DNA of 5,690 bases from an uncultured Collinsella sp. (GCA_902489855.1 CABUBS010000133.1:1-5690), one strand, 5' to 3'; shown: positions 1-5,529, counted from the first letter of the stretch. A program made the numbers and translations. Notes: generated from the letters alone by a model not told the origin.

Positions 1-323
1 CGGTCTCCGTTGCCCCGTACGAGGTCGCGGTGATTCCGCTTGATCCCAAGAAGGAAGAGTGCGCTACCGTCTGCGAGCAGATTGTTGATGGCCTGTGTGC
101 CGAGGGTATCGAGGTCGTCGTCGACGATCGCGATGAGCGTCCGGGCTTTAAGTTTGCCGATAACGACCTCATGGGCTTCCCGTATCAGGTGGTTCTGGGC
201 AAGCGCGGCCTTAAGAATGGCACCGTTGAGCTCAAGGACCGTGCTACGGGCGAGCGCGAGGACGTGGCGATCGACGAGGTCGTTGCCAAGGTTGCCGAGC
301 TTGTTAAGGCAGCCCGCCGTTAA
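1..323 (+). CDS. proS: Prolyl-tRNA synthetase, C-terminal fragment (cut by window edge)
   Basis: This is the last ~107 codons of a class II prolyl-tRNA synthetase, the cytoplasmic enzyme that charges tRNA-Pro with proline. The reading frame is open from position 3 (V-S-V-A-P-Y-E-V) to the TAA at 321-323, so the true start lies left of the window; the GTG at 30 is an internal valine. What is visible is the class IIa anticodon-binding domain. It has the strand containing VAVIPL, the block DDRDERPGFKF, the following NDLMGFPYQVVLGKR, and a closing helix ending in VKAARR. In the family, the ERPG-x-KF and D-L-x-G-x-P segments are typical of ProS rather than ThrS, HisRS or GlyRS. The protein stops right after this domain, as in the bacterial form; the archaeal/eukaryotic form carries an extra C-terminal zinc domain. 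The catalytic core and any editing domain are off-window. A terminator follows 30 bases downstream. Confidence 0.9.
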   Translation, partial: VSVAPYEVAVIPLDPKKEECATVCEQIVDGLCAEGIEVVVDDRDERPGFKFADNDLMGFPYQVVLGKRGLKNGTVELKDRATGEREDVAIDEVVAKVAELVKAARR

Positions 324-353
324 TCGACGATTTCGCTTGTAGTTCGATATGTG

Positions 354-409
354 GGACGGCCCCGCATTTCTCCAATCGGGGAGATGCGGGGCCGTCCTAT
401 TATCTTGTA
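354..409 (+). terminator. Rho-independent terminator of proS
   Basis: A strong hairpin at 354-397 has 14 perfect outer pairs (GGACGGCCCCGCAT with ATGCGGGGCCGTCC). After a two-base bulge come four more pairs (CTCC/GGAG) and a short loop. The bases after it on the + strand are T-rich but interrupted (TATTATCTT), so the U-tract is imperfect. It lies 30 bases past the proS stop. No T-run follows on the minus strand, so it most likely serves proS. Confidence 0.75.
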
Positions 410-420
410 GCATCCTCGAT

Positions 421-466
421 ATCTAAAAGGAAAACCCCACAGCCCATGCGAGCTGCGGGGTTTTCC
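421..466 (-). terminator. Rho-independent terminator of the phosphotransferase / adhE unit
   Basis: A 15-bp stem lies at 429-466, GGAAAACCCC-rich on one arm and GGGGTTTTCC on the other. Read on the minus strand it is followed by TTTTCCTTTT, a usable U-tract. One position is A opposite C on the + strand but becomes a G-U wobble on the minus strand, which favours minus-strand function. It lies 35 bases past the stop codon at 502. It may also catch leftover + strand transcription from proS, since the two genes converge here. Confidence 0.8.
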
Positions 467-501
467 ATTGTGCCTCCGATGCGAAATAAATCGCTCAGAT
501 A

Positions 502-1266
502 TTACTGATAATCGACGACGTCGATCCAGTTCTTCAGGAACTCATCGTTCACGTTGCGCTTACGAGCGAGCTCGGAAGCGGCGACGATGCTCGTCCACTG
601 ACGCACGACCTGCATGGGCATGTCGGCACGGTCGCAGTAGAGCTCCAGGTAGGCCTCGGCCTGGTCCTTGCTGTTGAGGGCAAAGAGCAGGTAGGTGGTG
701 GCAACGTCGGCAGCAGGGGAGCCCTGGGTGGCGTGTGCCCAGTCGCACACATAGAGCTGGCCGTCGTCGCCGACGATGACGTTGGAGGGGTTGAAGTCGC
801 CGTGGCAGACCTTGAACTCCTTGGTCATGCCGTCCAGACGCTCCTGAAGGTTGTAGCGCGTGGTGGCATTGAGCTGATCAAGGCTGTCGATCATGCGGGC
901 GAACTTGTCGCGCTGACGGTTGAGCAGCGGGGAGGTGTAGCCGTGGATCTCGATCTGGAGGTCGACGAACATCTCGAGGTACTCACCAAAGCGCTGGGGC
1001 TCGGCAGTCATCTTCTCGGCAAGGGTGGTGCCCGGAACCTTCTCGGTCACGAGCGCCCAGCCGTTGGCGTTCTCGAGCTGGGAAACCTCGAGAGCCTTGG
1101 GGCTGCGGATGCCGCACTCATTGATGCGGGCAAGATTCAAAGCCTCGTTGAACACGTCGGAGACAGGCTTGGTCTCGTTAAAGACCTTGACGATCTTGTC
1201 GCCCAGGTCGTAAACGACCTTGTTGCCACGGCGGACGAGCTCGGTCTTGGAATCGGGTAGCAGCAT
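502..1266 (-). CDS. Kinase-fold phosphotransferase of the aminoglycoside/choline kinase type, substrate unknown
   Basis: This is a 254-aa cytoplasmic protein of the APH/choline-kinase fold. The ATG at 1266 is preceded by AAAGGA at a suitable distance. The N-lobe contains VVYDLGDKIVKVF, where Lys27 is the likely ATP-contacting lysine and Glu41 a candidate partner on helix C. A hinge-like VTEKVPGTTL sits at residues 73-82. The catalytic loop is CHGDFNPSN (Asp157 as base, Asn162 as metal ligand), followed by CDW, whose Asp175 replaces the DFG aspartate. The order H-G-D-x4-N and then D-W is the standard signature of phosphotransferase family enzymes (APH, choline kinase, fructosamine kinase), so the protein should be active and transfer phosphate from ATP to a small molecule. 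It resembles the anaerobe family I recall as TIGR02172. Nothing seen identifies the substrate, and antibiotic resistance should not be assumed. It lies 89 bases behind adhE on the same strand and is probably co-transcribed at least in part. Confidence 0.85.
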   Translation of the reverse strand: MLLPDSKTELVRRGNKVVYDLGDKIVKVFNETKPVSDVFNEALNLARINECGIRSPKALEVSQLENANGWALVTEKVPGTTLAEKMTAEPQRFGEYLEMFVDLQIEIHGYTSPLLNRQRDKFARMIDSLDQLNATTRYNLQERLDGMTKEFKVCHGDFNPSNVIVGDDGQLYVCDWAHATQGSPAADVATTYLLFALNSKDQAEAYLELYCDRADMPMQVVRQWTSIVAASELARKRNVNDEFLKNWIDVVDYQ

Positions 1267-1299
1267 GGTTGCATCCTTTCAACGATGCGATAGAAGCGA

Positions 1300-1336
1300 C
1301 GGCGGGGGTGTGTGAAACACCCGTGCACCCCCGCCG
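1300..1336 (-). promoter_or_regulatory. GC-rich intercistronic hairpin between adhE and the phosphotransferase
   Basis: A perfect 11-bp inverted repeat (CGGCGGGGGTG / CACCCCCGCCG) has a 15-base loop. A competing smaller stem, GGGTGT (1306-1311) with ACACCC (1317-1322), shares bases with the first, so the RNA could switch between the two. No T-run follows on the minus strand; the run of six T precedes it. It is therefore not a textbook terminator. Possible roles are protection of the adhE 3' end after processing, or partial attenuation ahead of the phosphotransferase gene. Confidence 0.5.
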
Positions 1337-1361
1337 CAAAAAACCGTGCTAAAAACTAGCA
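1337..1361 (-). terminator. Weak terminator-like hairpin at the adhE stop codon
   Basis: On the minus strand a 5-bp stem (TGCTA, loop GTTTT, TAGCA), overlapping the TAG stop codon of adhE, is followed after CGG by six T. The stem is short and AT-rich, so at best it would be a leaky terminator. It directly precedes the stronger hairpin at 1300-1336. Together they could lower expression of the downstream gene relative to adhE. Confidence 0.3.
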
Positions 1362-4004
1362 GACGGCGTAGTCCTGGGGCTCGCGGCCGTAGTAGGCGTC
1401 CAGGTAGAGCTCCTTGATCTCGCTCATGAGCGGGTAGCGCGGGTTAGCGCCGGTGCACTGGTCGTTGAATGCCTGCTCGGTCATCTCGTCGAGGGTGTCG
1501 AGGAAGTACTGCTCGTCAACACCGTAGTCGGCGATGGTCTTCTTGACACCGATGAAGTCCTTGAGCTCCTCGAGCTTCGTGATGAAGTTCTCGAAGACCT
1601 CCTTGTCGTCCTTGCCCTCGATGCCGCAGTACTTGGCCATCTCGGCGTAGTTGTGCAGCGCGTTGGGGTAAGGATACTGGGAGAAGGTACCCATCTTGAC
1701 GGGAGCCTCGGCGGCGTTGTAGCGCATGACGCGGGTCAGGATGACGGCGTTAGCGATGCCGTGGGGCAGGTGATGGAAAGCGCCGAGCTTGTGAGCCATG
1801 GAGTGGTTGAGGCCCAGGAAGGCGTTGGCGAAGGCCATACCGGCCATGCAGGAGGCGTTGTGCATCTCCTCGCGGGCGTGCGGGTCCTTGGCGCCGTTCG
1901 TGAAGCTGGAGGGCAGGTTCTCAAAGACGAGCTTGGCAGCGCGCTCGGAGAGGCCCTTGGTGTAGTCGGAAGCCATGATGGAGACGTAGGACTCGATGGC
2001 GTGGGTCATGACGTCGATGCCGGAGGCAGCGGTCAGGCCGCGCGGGGCGGTCATGCAGTTGTCGGCGTCGACGATAGCCATGTTGGGGAGCAGCGCGTAG
2101 TCGGCGAGCGGCCACTTGATGCCGGTCTCCTTGTCGGTGATGATGGCGAACGGCGTGCACTCGGAGCCGGTACCCGAGGAGGTCGGGACGGCGACGAAGT
2201 AGGCCTTCTTGCCCATCTCGGGGAAGGTGAAGATACGCTTGCGGATGTCCATGAAGTCCATGGCCATGTCCTCAAACTTGCACTCGGGGTGCTCGTACAT
2301 CATCCACATGATCTTGCCGGCGTCCATAGCGGAGCCACCGCCGACGGCAATGATGACGTCCGGCTCAAAGAGAGCCATCTGCTTGGCGCCGCGACGTGCG
2401 CACTGCAGCGACGGATCGGGCTCGACGTCGTAGAAGCAGTCGTGGGCGATGCCCATCTCGTCGAGCTTGGCCTCGATGGCGCGGGTGTTGCCATTCTTGA
2501 AGAGGAACTGGTCGGTAACGATGAAGGCGCGCTTCTTGCCCATGACGTTGCCCAGCTCGTCGAGGGCGACGGGCGTGGAACCCTTTTTGAAGTAGACCTT
2601 CTCGGGAGCGCGGAACCACAGCATGTTCTCACGGCGCTCGGCCACAGTCTTAACGTTGATCAAGTGCTTCACCCCAACGTTCTCGGAGACGGAGTTGCCG
2701 CCCCAGGAGCCGCAGCCCAGGGTCAGAGACGGCTTCATGCCAAAGTTGTACAGGTCACCGATGCCGCCGTGCGAGGACGGGGTGTTGATGACGATACGGC
2801 AGGCCTTCATGACGTGCTCGAACAGGCTGATCTTCTCGGCCTGGGCGGGGTGCACGTACAGAGAGGCGGTGTGGCCCGGGCCACCGGCGAGCACGAGGTG
2901 CTCGGCCTTGTCGACGGCCTCCTGGAAGTCCTTGGCGTGGTACATGGCCAGGACCGGGGAGAGCTTCTCGTGGGAGAACTCCTCCTTGGCGGGGTCGGTG
3001 GAGGTGACCTCGGCGATCAGGATCTTGGTCTTGGCGGGAACCTCGATGCCGGCGAGCTCGGCGATCTTGGCGGCGGCCATGCCGGGGATGCGGTGATCGA
3101 GAGCGCCGTTCTTGAACATGGCGGCACGCAGGGCCTCCATCTCGGCACCCTGCTTGACGAAGTAGCAGCCACGCTTCTGGAACTCGGCCTTAACCTGGTC
3201 ATAGATGCTGTCGATGACGGTCACGGACTGCTCGGAAGCGCAGATCATGCCGTTGTCGAAGGTCTTGGAGTGGATGATGGAGTTGACGGCGAGCAGCACG
3301 TCGGCGGTGTCGTCGATGACGACCGGGGTGTTACCGGCGCCAACGCCCAGGGCGGGCTTGCCCGAGGAGTAAGCGGCCTTGACCATGCCCGGGCCACCGG
3401 TGGCGAGGATGATGTCGACGTCGCGCATGACCATGTTAGTCAGCTCGATGGAGGGGACATCGACCCAGCCGATGATGCCCTCGGGGGCGCCGGCCTTGAC
3501 GGCGGCGTCAAGCACGAGCTTGGCGGCGGCGATGGTGCACTTGGCGGCAGCCGGGTGCGGGGAGATGATGATGGCGTTGCGGGTCTTCAGGCAGATCAGC
3601 GTCTTGAAGATCGCGGTGGAGGTGGGGTTGGTCGTCGGGATGACGGCGCCCACGATGCCGATGGGCTCGGCGATCTTGGTGATGCCGTAAGCCTCGTCGC
3701 GCTCCAGGACACCACAGGTCTTGGTGTTCTTGTAAGCGTTGTAGATGTACTCTGCGGCGTAGTGGTTCTTGATGACCTTGTCCTCAAGAACGCCGCGGCC
3801 GGTCTCCTCGATGGCCATCTTTGCCAACGGGATACGAGCCTTGTTGGCGGCCATGGCGGCCTCATAGAAGATCTTGTCGACCTGCTCCTGCGTGTACGTA
3901 GCAAAAAGCGCCTGGGCCTCTCGCATCTGAGCGAGCTTAGCCTCAAGCGCCTCTACGTTGTCCACAATTGCGGGAGTAGTGTTTTCCGGTGACTTTTTCA
4001 CCAT
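1356..4004 (-). CDS. adhE: Bifunctional acetaldehyde-CoA / alcohol dehydrogenase AdhE
   Basis: This is an 882-aa fusion enzyme, close to the usual ~870-890. It reduces acetyl-CoA to acetaldehyde and then to ethanol with two NADH, regenerating NAD+ in fermentation; AdhE proteins assemble into cytoplasmic spirosome filaments. The N-terminal aldehyde dehydrogenase half (about residues 15-450) shows PIGIVGAVIPTTNP, ATGGPGMVKAAY, the cofactor segment GVGAGNTP (220-227) and the catalytic thiol Cys255 in NGMICASEQS. After a short linker, the C-terminal iron-dependent alcohol dehydrogenase half (about 465-870) shows VGGGSAMDAGK (554-564), PTSSGTGSE, and iron ligands Asp664, His668, His734 and His748 in the motifs GIDVMTHA, NHSMAHK and HLPHG. 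All catalytic and metal residues expected from E. coli AdhE are present with constant offsets within each half (+9 for Cys, +11 for the iron ligands). The ATG is set by AAGGAG six bases upstream. Codon use is strongly biased to C/G endings, as in a highly expressed gene. Confidence 0.97.
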   Translation of the reverse strand: MVKKSPENTTPAIVDNVEALEAKLAQMREAQALFATYTQEQVDKIFYEAAMAANKARIPLAKMAIEETGRGVLEDKVIKNHYAAEYIYNAYKNTKTCGVLERDEAYGITKIAEPIGIVGAVIPTTNPTSTAIFKTLICLKTRNAIIISPHPAAAKCTIAAAKLVLDAAVKAGAPEGIIGWVDVPSIELTNMVMRDVDIILATGGPGMVKAAYSSGKPALGVGAGNTPVVIDDTADVLLAVNSIIHSKTFDNGMICASEQSVTVIDSIYDQVKAEFQKRGCYFVKQGAEMEALRAAMFKNGALDHRIPGMAAAKIAELAGIEVPAKTKILIAEVTSTDPAKEEFSHEKLSPVLAMYHAKDFQEAVDKAEHLVLAGGPGHTASLYVHPAQAEKISLFEHVMKACRIVINTPSSHGGIGDLYNFGMKPSLTLGCGSWGGNSVSENVGVKHLINVKTVAERRENMLWFRAPEKVYFKKGSTPVALDELGNVMGKKRAFIVTDQFLFKNGNTRAIEAKLDEMGIAHDCFYDVEPDPSLQCARRGAKQMALFEPDVIIAVGGGSAMDAGKIMWMMYEHPECKFEDMAMDFMDIRKRIFTFPEMGKKAYFVAVPTSSGTGSECTPFAIITDKETGIKWPLADYALLPNMAIVDADNCMTAPRGLTAASGIDVMTHAIESYVSIMASDYTKGLSERAAKLVFENLPSSFTNGAKDPHAREEMHNASCMAGMAFANAFLGLNHSMAHKLGAFHHLPHGIANAVILTRVMRYNAAEAPVKMGTFSQYPYPNALHNYAEMAKYCGIEGKDDKEVFENFITKLEELKDFIGVKKTIADYGVDEQYFLDTLDEMTEQAFNDQCTGANPRYPLMSEIKELYLDAYYGREPQDYAVC

Positions 4005-4010
4005 TTGTGT

Positions 4011-4053
4011 CTCCTTGCGATCGGAGATTTACCCTACGTCTTGCATGATAGCA
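4011..4053 (-). promoter_or_regulatory. Predicted adhE promoter (extended -10) and Shine-Dalgarno
   Basis: On the minus strand an extended -10, TGCTATCAT, occupies 4053-4045, which predicts transcription from about 4038 and a leader of about 34 bases. No convincing -35 is seen, as is common for extended -10 promoters. AAGGAG at 4016-4011 lies six bases before the ATG at 4004. A dyad TCTTGC / GCAAGA (4039-4044 and 4051-4056) places the -10 hexamer exactly between its arms, a layout expected of a repressor operator. The rpmB promoter in this window has the same TGCTAT core. Confidence 0.5.
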
Positions 4054-4096
4054 AGAAATTATTCGGCGAACGGTCAGATTCCTCTAAAAGGCACAC

Positions 4097-4126
4097 TAAA
4101 ACGCTTCAATAAAATGAAGCGTTTTA
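4097..4126. promoter_or_regulatory. 12-bp perfect inverted repeat upstream of adhE (candidate operator)
   Basis: TAAAACGCTTCA and TGAAGCGTTTTA are separated by six bases (ATAAAA). The centre is about 73 bases upstream of the predicted adhE start point, within reach of a regulator. Each arm contains a sequence fitting AANCGNTT, the core of many LacI/CcpA-family operators. The stem could also be a bidirectional terminator, since A and T flank it on both sides, but no gene ends here on either strand, which makes an operator role more likely. The assignment to any regulator is speculation. Confidence 0.45.
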
Positions 4127-4160
4127 ACTAGAACTATCTGCCTGCTGCATCTCCCCGCTT

Positions 4161-4208
4161 ATTGGGGACAGACTTACATGAGTGCTTTCACTCATTTGGG
4201 ACAGACAT
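4161..4208. repeat. Left 48-bp inverted repeat (REP-like)
   Basis: The repeat matches the reverse complement of 5155-5202 at 46 of 48 positions. Internally it has ATTGGGGACAGAC (4161-4173), a 7-bp hairpin ATGAGTG-CTTT-CACTCAT (4178-4195), and a second, slightly diverged motif TTGGGACAGAC (4196-4206) in the same orientation as the first. A short stem TCCCC/GGGGA (4152-4156 with 4164-4168) overlaps its left end. A stem-loop next to a conserved short guide-like motif is the general design of REP/RAYT substrates. Confidence 0.85.
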
Positions 4209-4255
4209 CGTTTTGCCATTTTGCCGTTCTGGGCCTGTTATTGCCGCTTATTGGA

Positions 4256-4261
4256 TATAAA
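4256..4261 (+). promoter_or_regulatory. Possible -10 of the transposase gene
   Basis: TATAAA sits about 75 bases before the transposase ATG and is the best -10-like hexamer in the leader. No acceptable -35 is found at 16-18 bases upstream, so any promoter here would be weak. A start near 4268 would include the whole RBS-masking stem (4292-4334) in the mRNA. Confidence 0.3.
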
Positions 4262-4291
4262 TAGGTTGCAGGCTCAGCATTTCGCGTTGCT

Positions 4292-4334
4292 TCTCTCCTT
4301 TTAGGTGTTGCCTGAACAGTTTTGAAAGGAGAGA
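4292..4334 (+). promoter_or_regulatory. Stem-loop masking the transposase ribosome binding site
   Basis: TCTCTCCTTT (4292-4301) is the exact reverse complement of AAAGGAGAGA (4325-4334), and one further G-U pair is possible inside. The right arm contains the whole Shine-Dalgarno sequence AAGGAG (4326-4331), five bases before the ATG at 4337. In mRNA the 10-bp stem with its roughly 23-base loop would hide the binding site and suppress translation. IS200 transposase mRNA is known to be silenced by a comparable 5' stem-loop, so the idea has precedent among Y1 transposases. Confidence 0.75.
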
Positions 4335-4336
4335 TT

Positions 4337-5113
4337 ATGCCCCGATGCGCCCGCCCCGTTTCGATCACCGGCTATTACCACGTCTTTGACCGCGGCAACT
4401 CCAAACAGATTATTTTTGAAGATGACTCCGACCGTTATCGTTTCTTATCGGATATCTCGGACAGGTTTGCGCGCCATGACGTGGCGGTGTTGGCTTGGTG
4501 CCTTATGGACAATCACTTCCATTTGATGGTTGATGACCCATTTGACAACCTTTCAAAGGCAATGCAGTGCGCGCTGACGGCATATGCTAAGTATTTCAAT
4601 GGAAAAACGGGGAGAACGGGACATCTGTTTGACAATCGCTATTCGCGGGTCGCGGTTGAGTCGGACACGCAGGAGGTGCAGCTGCTCGACTATATTCATC
4701 TTAATCCCGTGAAGGGTGCGCTTGACTCGCTCGATGCGTACCGCTGGTCAAGCTATAAGGCGTATCAGCTGGGCTATGATCCCTTTGACATCTGTGATGC
4801 GGCCCCTATGCTCGATATTGTCGGTGGCTCCCGTTGCTATTGCGAGCATCTCGAGGAAGTTGCCGGGCGCATCTGGTCAATGGAGGTTCTTCCACGCCGG
4901 CGGATCCCCGATGAGGAGGCCCTTTCCGTTGCGCGCGAAGTTCTGCCGAGCATAGATCCTGCACTGCTCAAAGCCCTGCCACGCCCCGAACGCGATGCGT
5001 GTCTGCTGAGGCTTAGGCGGGCGCATCTCACGGTCAAGCAAATTGCCCGTATCACCGGCATCGGCGCTACAAGCGTGACCAAGGCAACTGCAGGCTGGAA
5101 GGATGCTGCGTGA
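4337..5113 (+). CDS. RAYT-type Y1 (HUH) transposase with C-terminal helix-turn-helix
   Basis: This 258-aa protein belongs to the IS200-like Transposase_17 / REP-associated tyrosine transposase group, which nicks and joins single-stranded DNA at hairpin ends through a covalent 5'-phosphotyrosine. It opens with TGYYHVFDRGNSKQIIFEDDSD-type family sequence (residues 11-32). It carries the metal-binding HUH motif NHFHLMV (His60, His62), GHLFDNRY (95-102), and the catalytic tyrosine Tyr119 in LDYIHLNPVKGA, equivalent to Tyr115 of E. coli TnpA-REP, followed by WSSY. After about residue 150 there is a C-terminal extension ending in LTVKQIARITGIGATSV, a probable helix-turn-helix. The protein is longer than the ~165-aa E. 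coli RAYT but looks complete. I chose the ATG at 4337 because AAGGAG lies just upstream; the in-frame TTG at 4322 would start before that site. Codon use is more AT-tolerant than in adhE. No + strand terminator is evident downstream. Confidence 0.92.
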   Translation: MPRCARPVSITGYYHVFDRGNSKQIIFEDDSDRYRFLSDISDRFARHDVAVLAWCLMDNHFHLMVDDPFDNLSKAMQCALTAYAKYFNGKTGRTGHLFDNRYSRVAVESDTQEVQLLDYIHLNPVKGALDSLDAYRWSSYKAYQLGYDPFDICDAAPMLDIVGGSRCYCEHLEEVAGRIWSMEVLPRRRIPDEEALSVAREVLPSIDPALLKALPRPERDACLLRLRRAHLTVKQIARITGIGATSVTKATAGWKDAA

Positions 5114-5154
5114 GGCAGGGGCCGGAGCCAGTCAGTGCGTCGCATGCGTGCTTC

Positions 5155-5202
5155 ATGTCTGTCCCCAATGCGTGAAAGCACTCATGTAAGTCTGTCCCCA
5201 AT
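5155..5202. repeat. Right 48-bp inverted repeat (REP-like)
   Basis: This is the inverted partner of 4161-4208, with two differences in 48. It holds two direct copies of GTCTGTCCCCAATG (5157-5170 and 5190-5203) around the hairpin ATGCGTG-AAAG-CACTCAT (5168-5185), whose stem has one mismatch, unlike the perfect left copy. It starts 41 bases after the transposase stop. Confidence 0.85.
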
Positions 5203-5222
5203 GAGTGTGTCCCCAATGAGTG
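5193..5222. repeat. Perfect tandem duplication of 15 bp at the right end
   Basis: TGTCCCCAATGAGTG occurs twice head to tail (5193-5207 and 5208-5222). The first copy overlaps the end of the 48-bp right repeat. The second adds a third GTCCCCAATG motif on this side and ends only a few bases before the rpmB terminator stem. The left side has no equivalent. Confidence 0.9.
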
Positions 5223-5256
5223 CAAAAAGGAACCCTCCGTAGGGGAGGGCTCCTTT
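5221..5256 (-). terminator. Rho-independent terminator of rpmB
   Basis: The stem AAAGGA-x-CCCTCC (5226-5238) pairs with GGAGGG-x-TCCTTT (5244-5256) around a five-base loop. On the minus strand it is followed by TTCCTTTTTG, a good U-tract. The one non-Watson-Crick position is G-U on the minus strand but A-C on the + strand, so it suits rpmB and not the transposase. It lies about 70 bases past the rpmB stop. Confidence 0.8.
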
Positions 5257-5277
5257 GGTAAGTTCTATGTGAACGCG

Positions 5278-5321
5278 AGGTCTTTGACCCGGAGAGTCCG
5301 AGGTACTTGTTGGTAAGACCT
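5278..5321 (-). other. Inverted repeat in the rpmB 3' untranslated region
   Basis: AGGTCTT (5278-5284) pairs perfectly with AAGACCT (5315-5321), enclosing 30 bases that contain a small CGG/CCG stem. It begins four bases past the rpmB stop codon. It may help fold or protect the transcript end. No other gene is visible in 5257-5324. Confidence 0.35.
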
Positions 5322-5324
5322 TAT

Positions 5325-5513
5325 TTAGGAGCGCGCAACCTTGCCAGACTTGAGGCAGGTGGAGCAAACGTTCATCTTGCGACGGTGACCATCGACGACG
5401 ACGTAGACGCGCTGGATGTTGGGGCGGAACTTACGGTTGGTGACGCGGTGAGAGTGGCTGATGGAGCGACCGGCAACGGGGTGCTTACCGCAAACTTCGC
5501 AAACTTTGGACAT
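5325..5513 (-). CDS. rpmB: Ribosomal protein L28 (bL28), zinc-binding form
   Basis: This 62-aa basic protein of the 50S subunit is of normal length for L28. It begins MSKVCEVCGKHP, continues with the family core RSISHSHRVTNRKFRPNIQRV, and ends VCSTCLKSGKVARS. Four cysteines in two CxxC pairs (Cys5/Cys8 and Cys50/Cys53) show it is the C+ version, expected to bind one zinc ion. In bacteria that also carry a cysteine-free paralogue, the two are often exchanged under zinc limitation by Zur; no Zur-type site was recognised here. The start is the ATG at 5513, placed by AAGGAGG (5527-5521) seven bases upstream. An upstream in-frame ATG at 5561 would start before that site and is not used. The gene appears to be monocistronic, with its own promoter and terminator. 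Confidence 0.97.
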   Translation of the reverse strand: MSKVCEVCGKHPVAGRSISHSHRVTNRKFRPNIQRVYVVVDGHRRKMNVCSTCLKSGKVARS

Positions 5514-5529
5514 AACTGACCCTCCTTGG

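Larger units (their letters stand above)
4161..5222 (+). mobile_element. RAYT transposase unit bracketed by 48-bp inverted repeats
   Basis: This roughly 1.05-kb unit consists of a left repeat (4161-4208), a leader with an RBS-masking stem, the Y1 transposase gene, a right repeat in inverted orientation (5155-5202), and a tandem copy of part of the right repeat ending at 5222. It sits in intergenic DNA between the adhE promoter region and the rpmB terminator and breaks no recognisable gene. Known RAYT genes are usually flanked by REP sequences that they process, and this fits that arrangement. I found no clear target-site duplication, which is also expected for single-strand (HUH) transposition. 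The outer limits are inferred from the repeats. Confidence 0.65.

Noticed and set aside
468..677. A 69-codon + strand frame starting just past the 429-466 terminator
   Set aside because: It is Arg/Ser-rich, lies antisense to the phosphotransferase C-terminus, and has no ribosome binding site or family resemblance.
733..1260. A 175-codon + strand frame opposite the phosphotransferase gene
   Set aside because: Same composition artefact. The minus-strand protein carries a full HGDxxxxN/DW kinase signature and a good ribosome binding site, while the antisense frame has neither.
1653..3992. A 779-codon open frame on the + strand, antisense to adhE
   Set aside because: The translation is a low-complexity mix of Gly, Val, Asp, Leu and His with no recognisable motif. 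Long antisense frames are expected opposite a GC3-rich, highly biased gene, and adhE itself is unambiguous.
4005..4140. A Rex redox-repressor site upstream of adhE
   Set aside because: No match to TTGTGAA-N4-TTCACAA was found; the TTGC...GCAA dyad at 4041-4054 has the wrong spacing and arm sequence.
4322..4336. TTG at 4322 as the transposase start
   Set aside because: It lies ahead of the AAGGAG at 4326-4331. The ATG at 4337 has correct spacing and gives the family-typical N-terminus.
4161..5222. CRISPR array or toxin-antitoxin locus
   Set aside because: The repeats are inverted and lie at the edges of a transposase gene, with no regular spacers. No second small gene pairs with it.
5182..5367. 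Small minus-strand frame spanning the right repeat and the rpmB 3' region
   Set aside because: It is built partly from the 15-bp tandem repeat, crosses the rpmB terminator, overlaps the rpmB end in another frame and has no convincing ribosome binding site.
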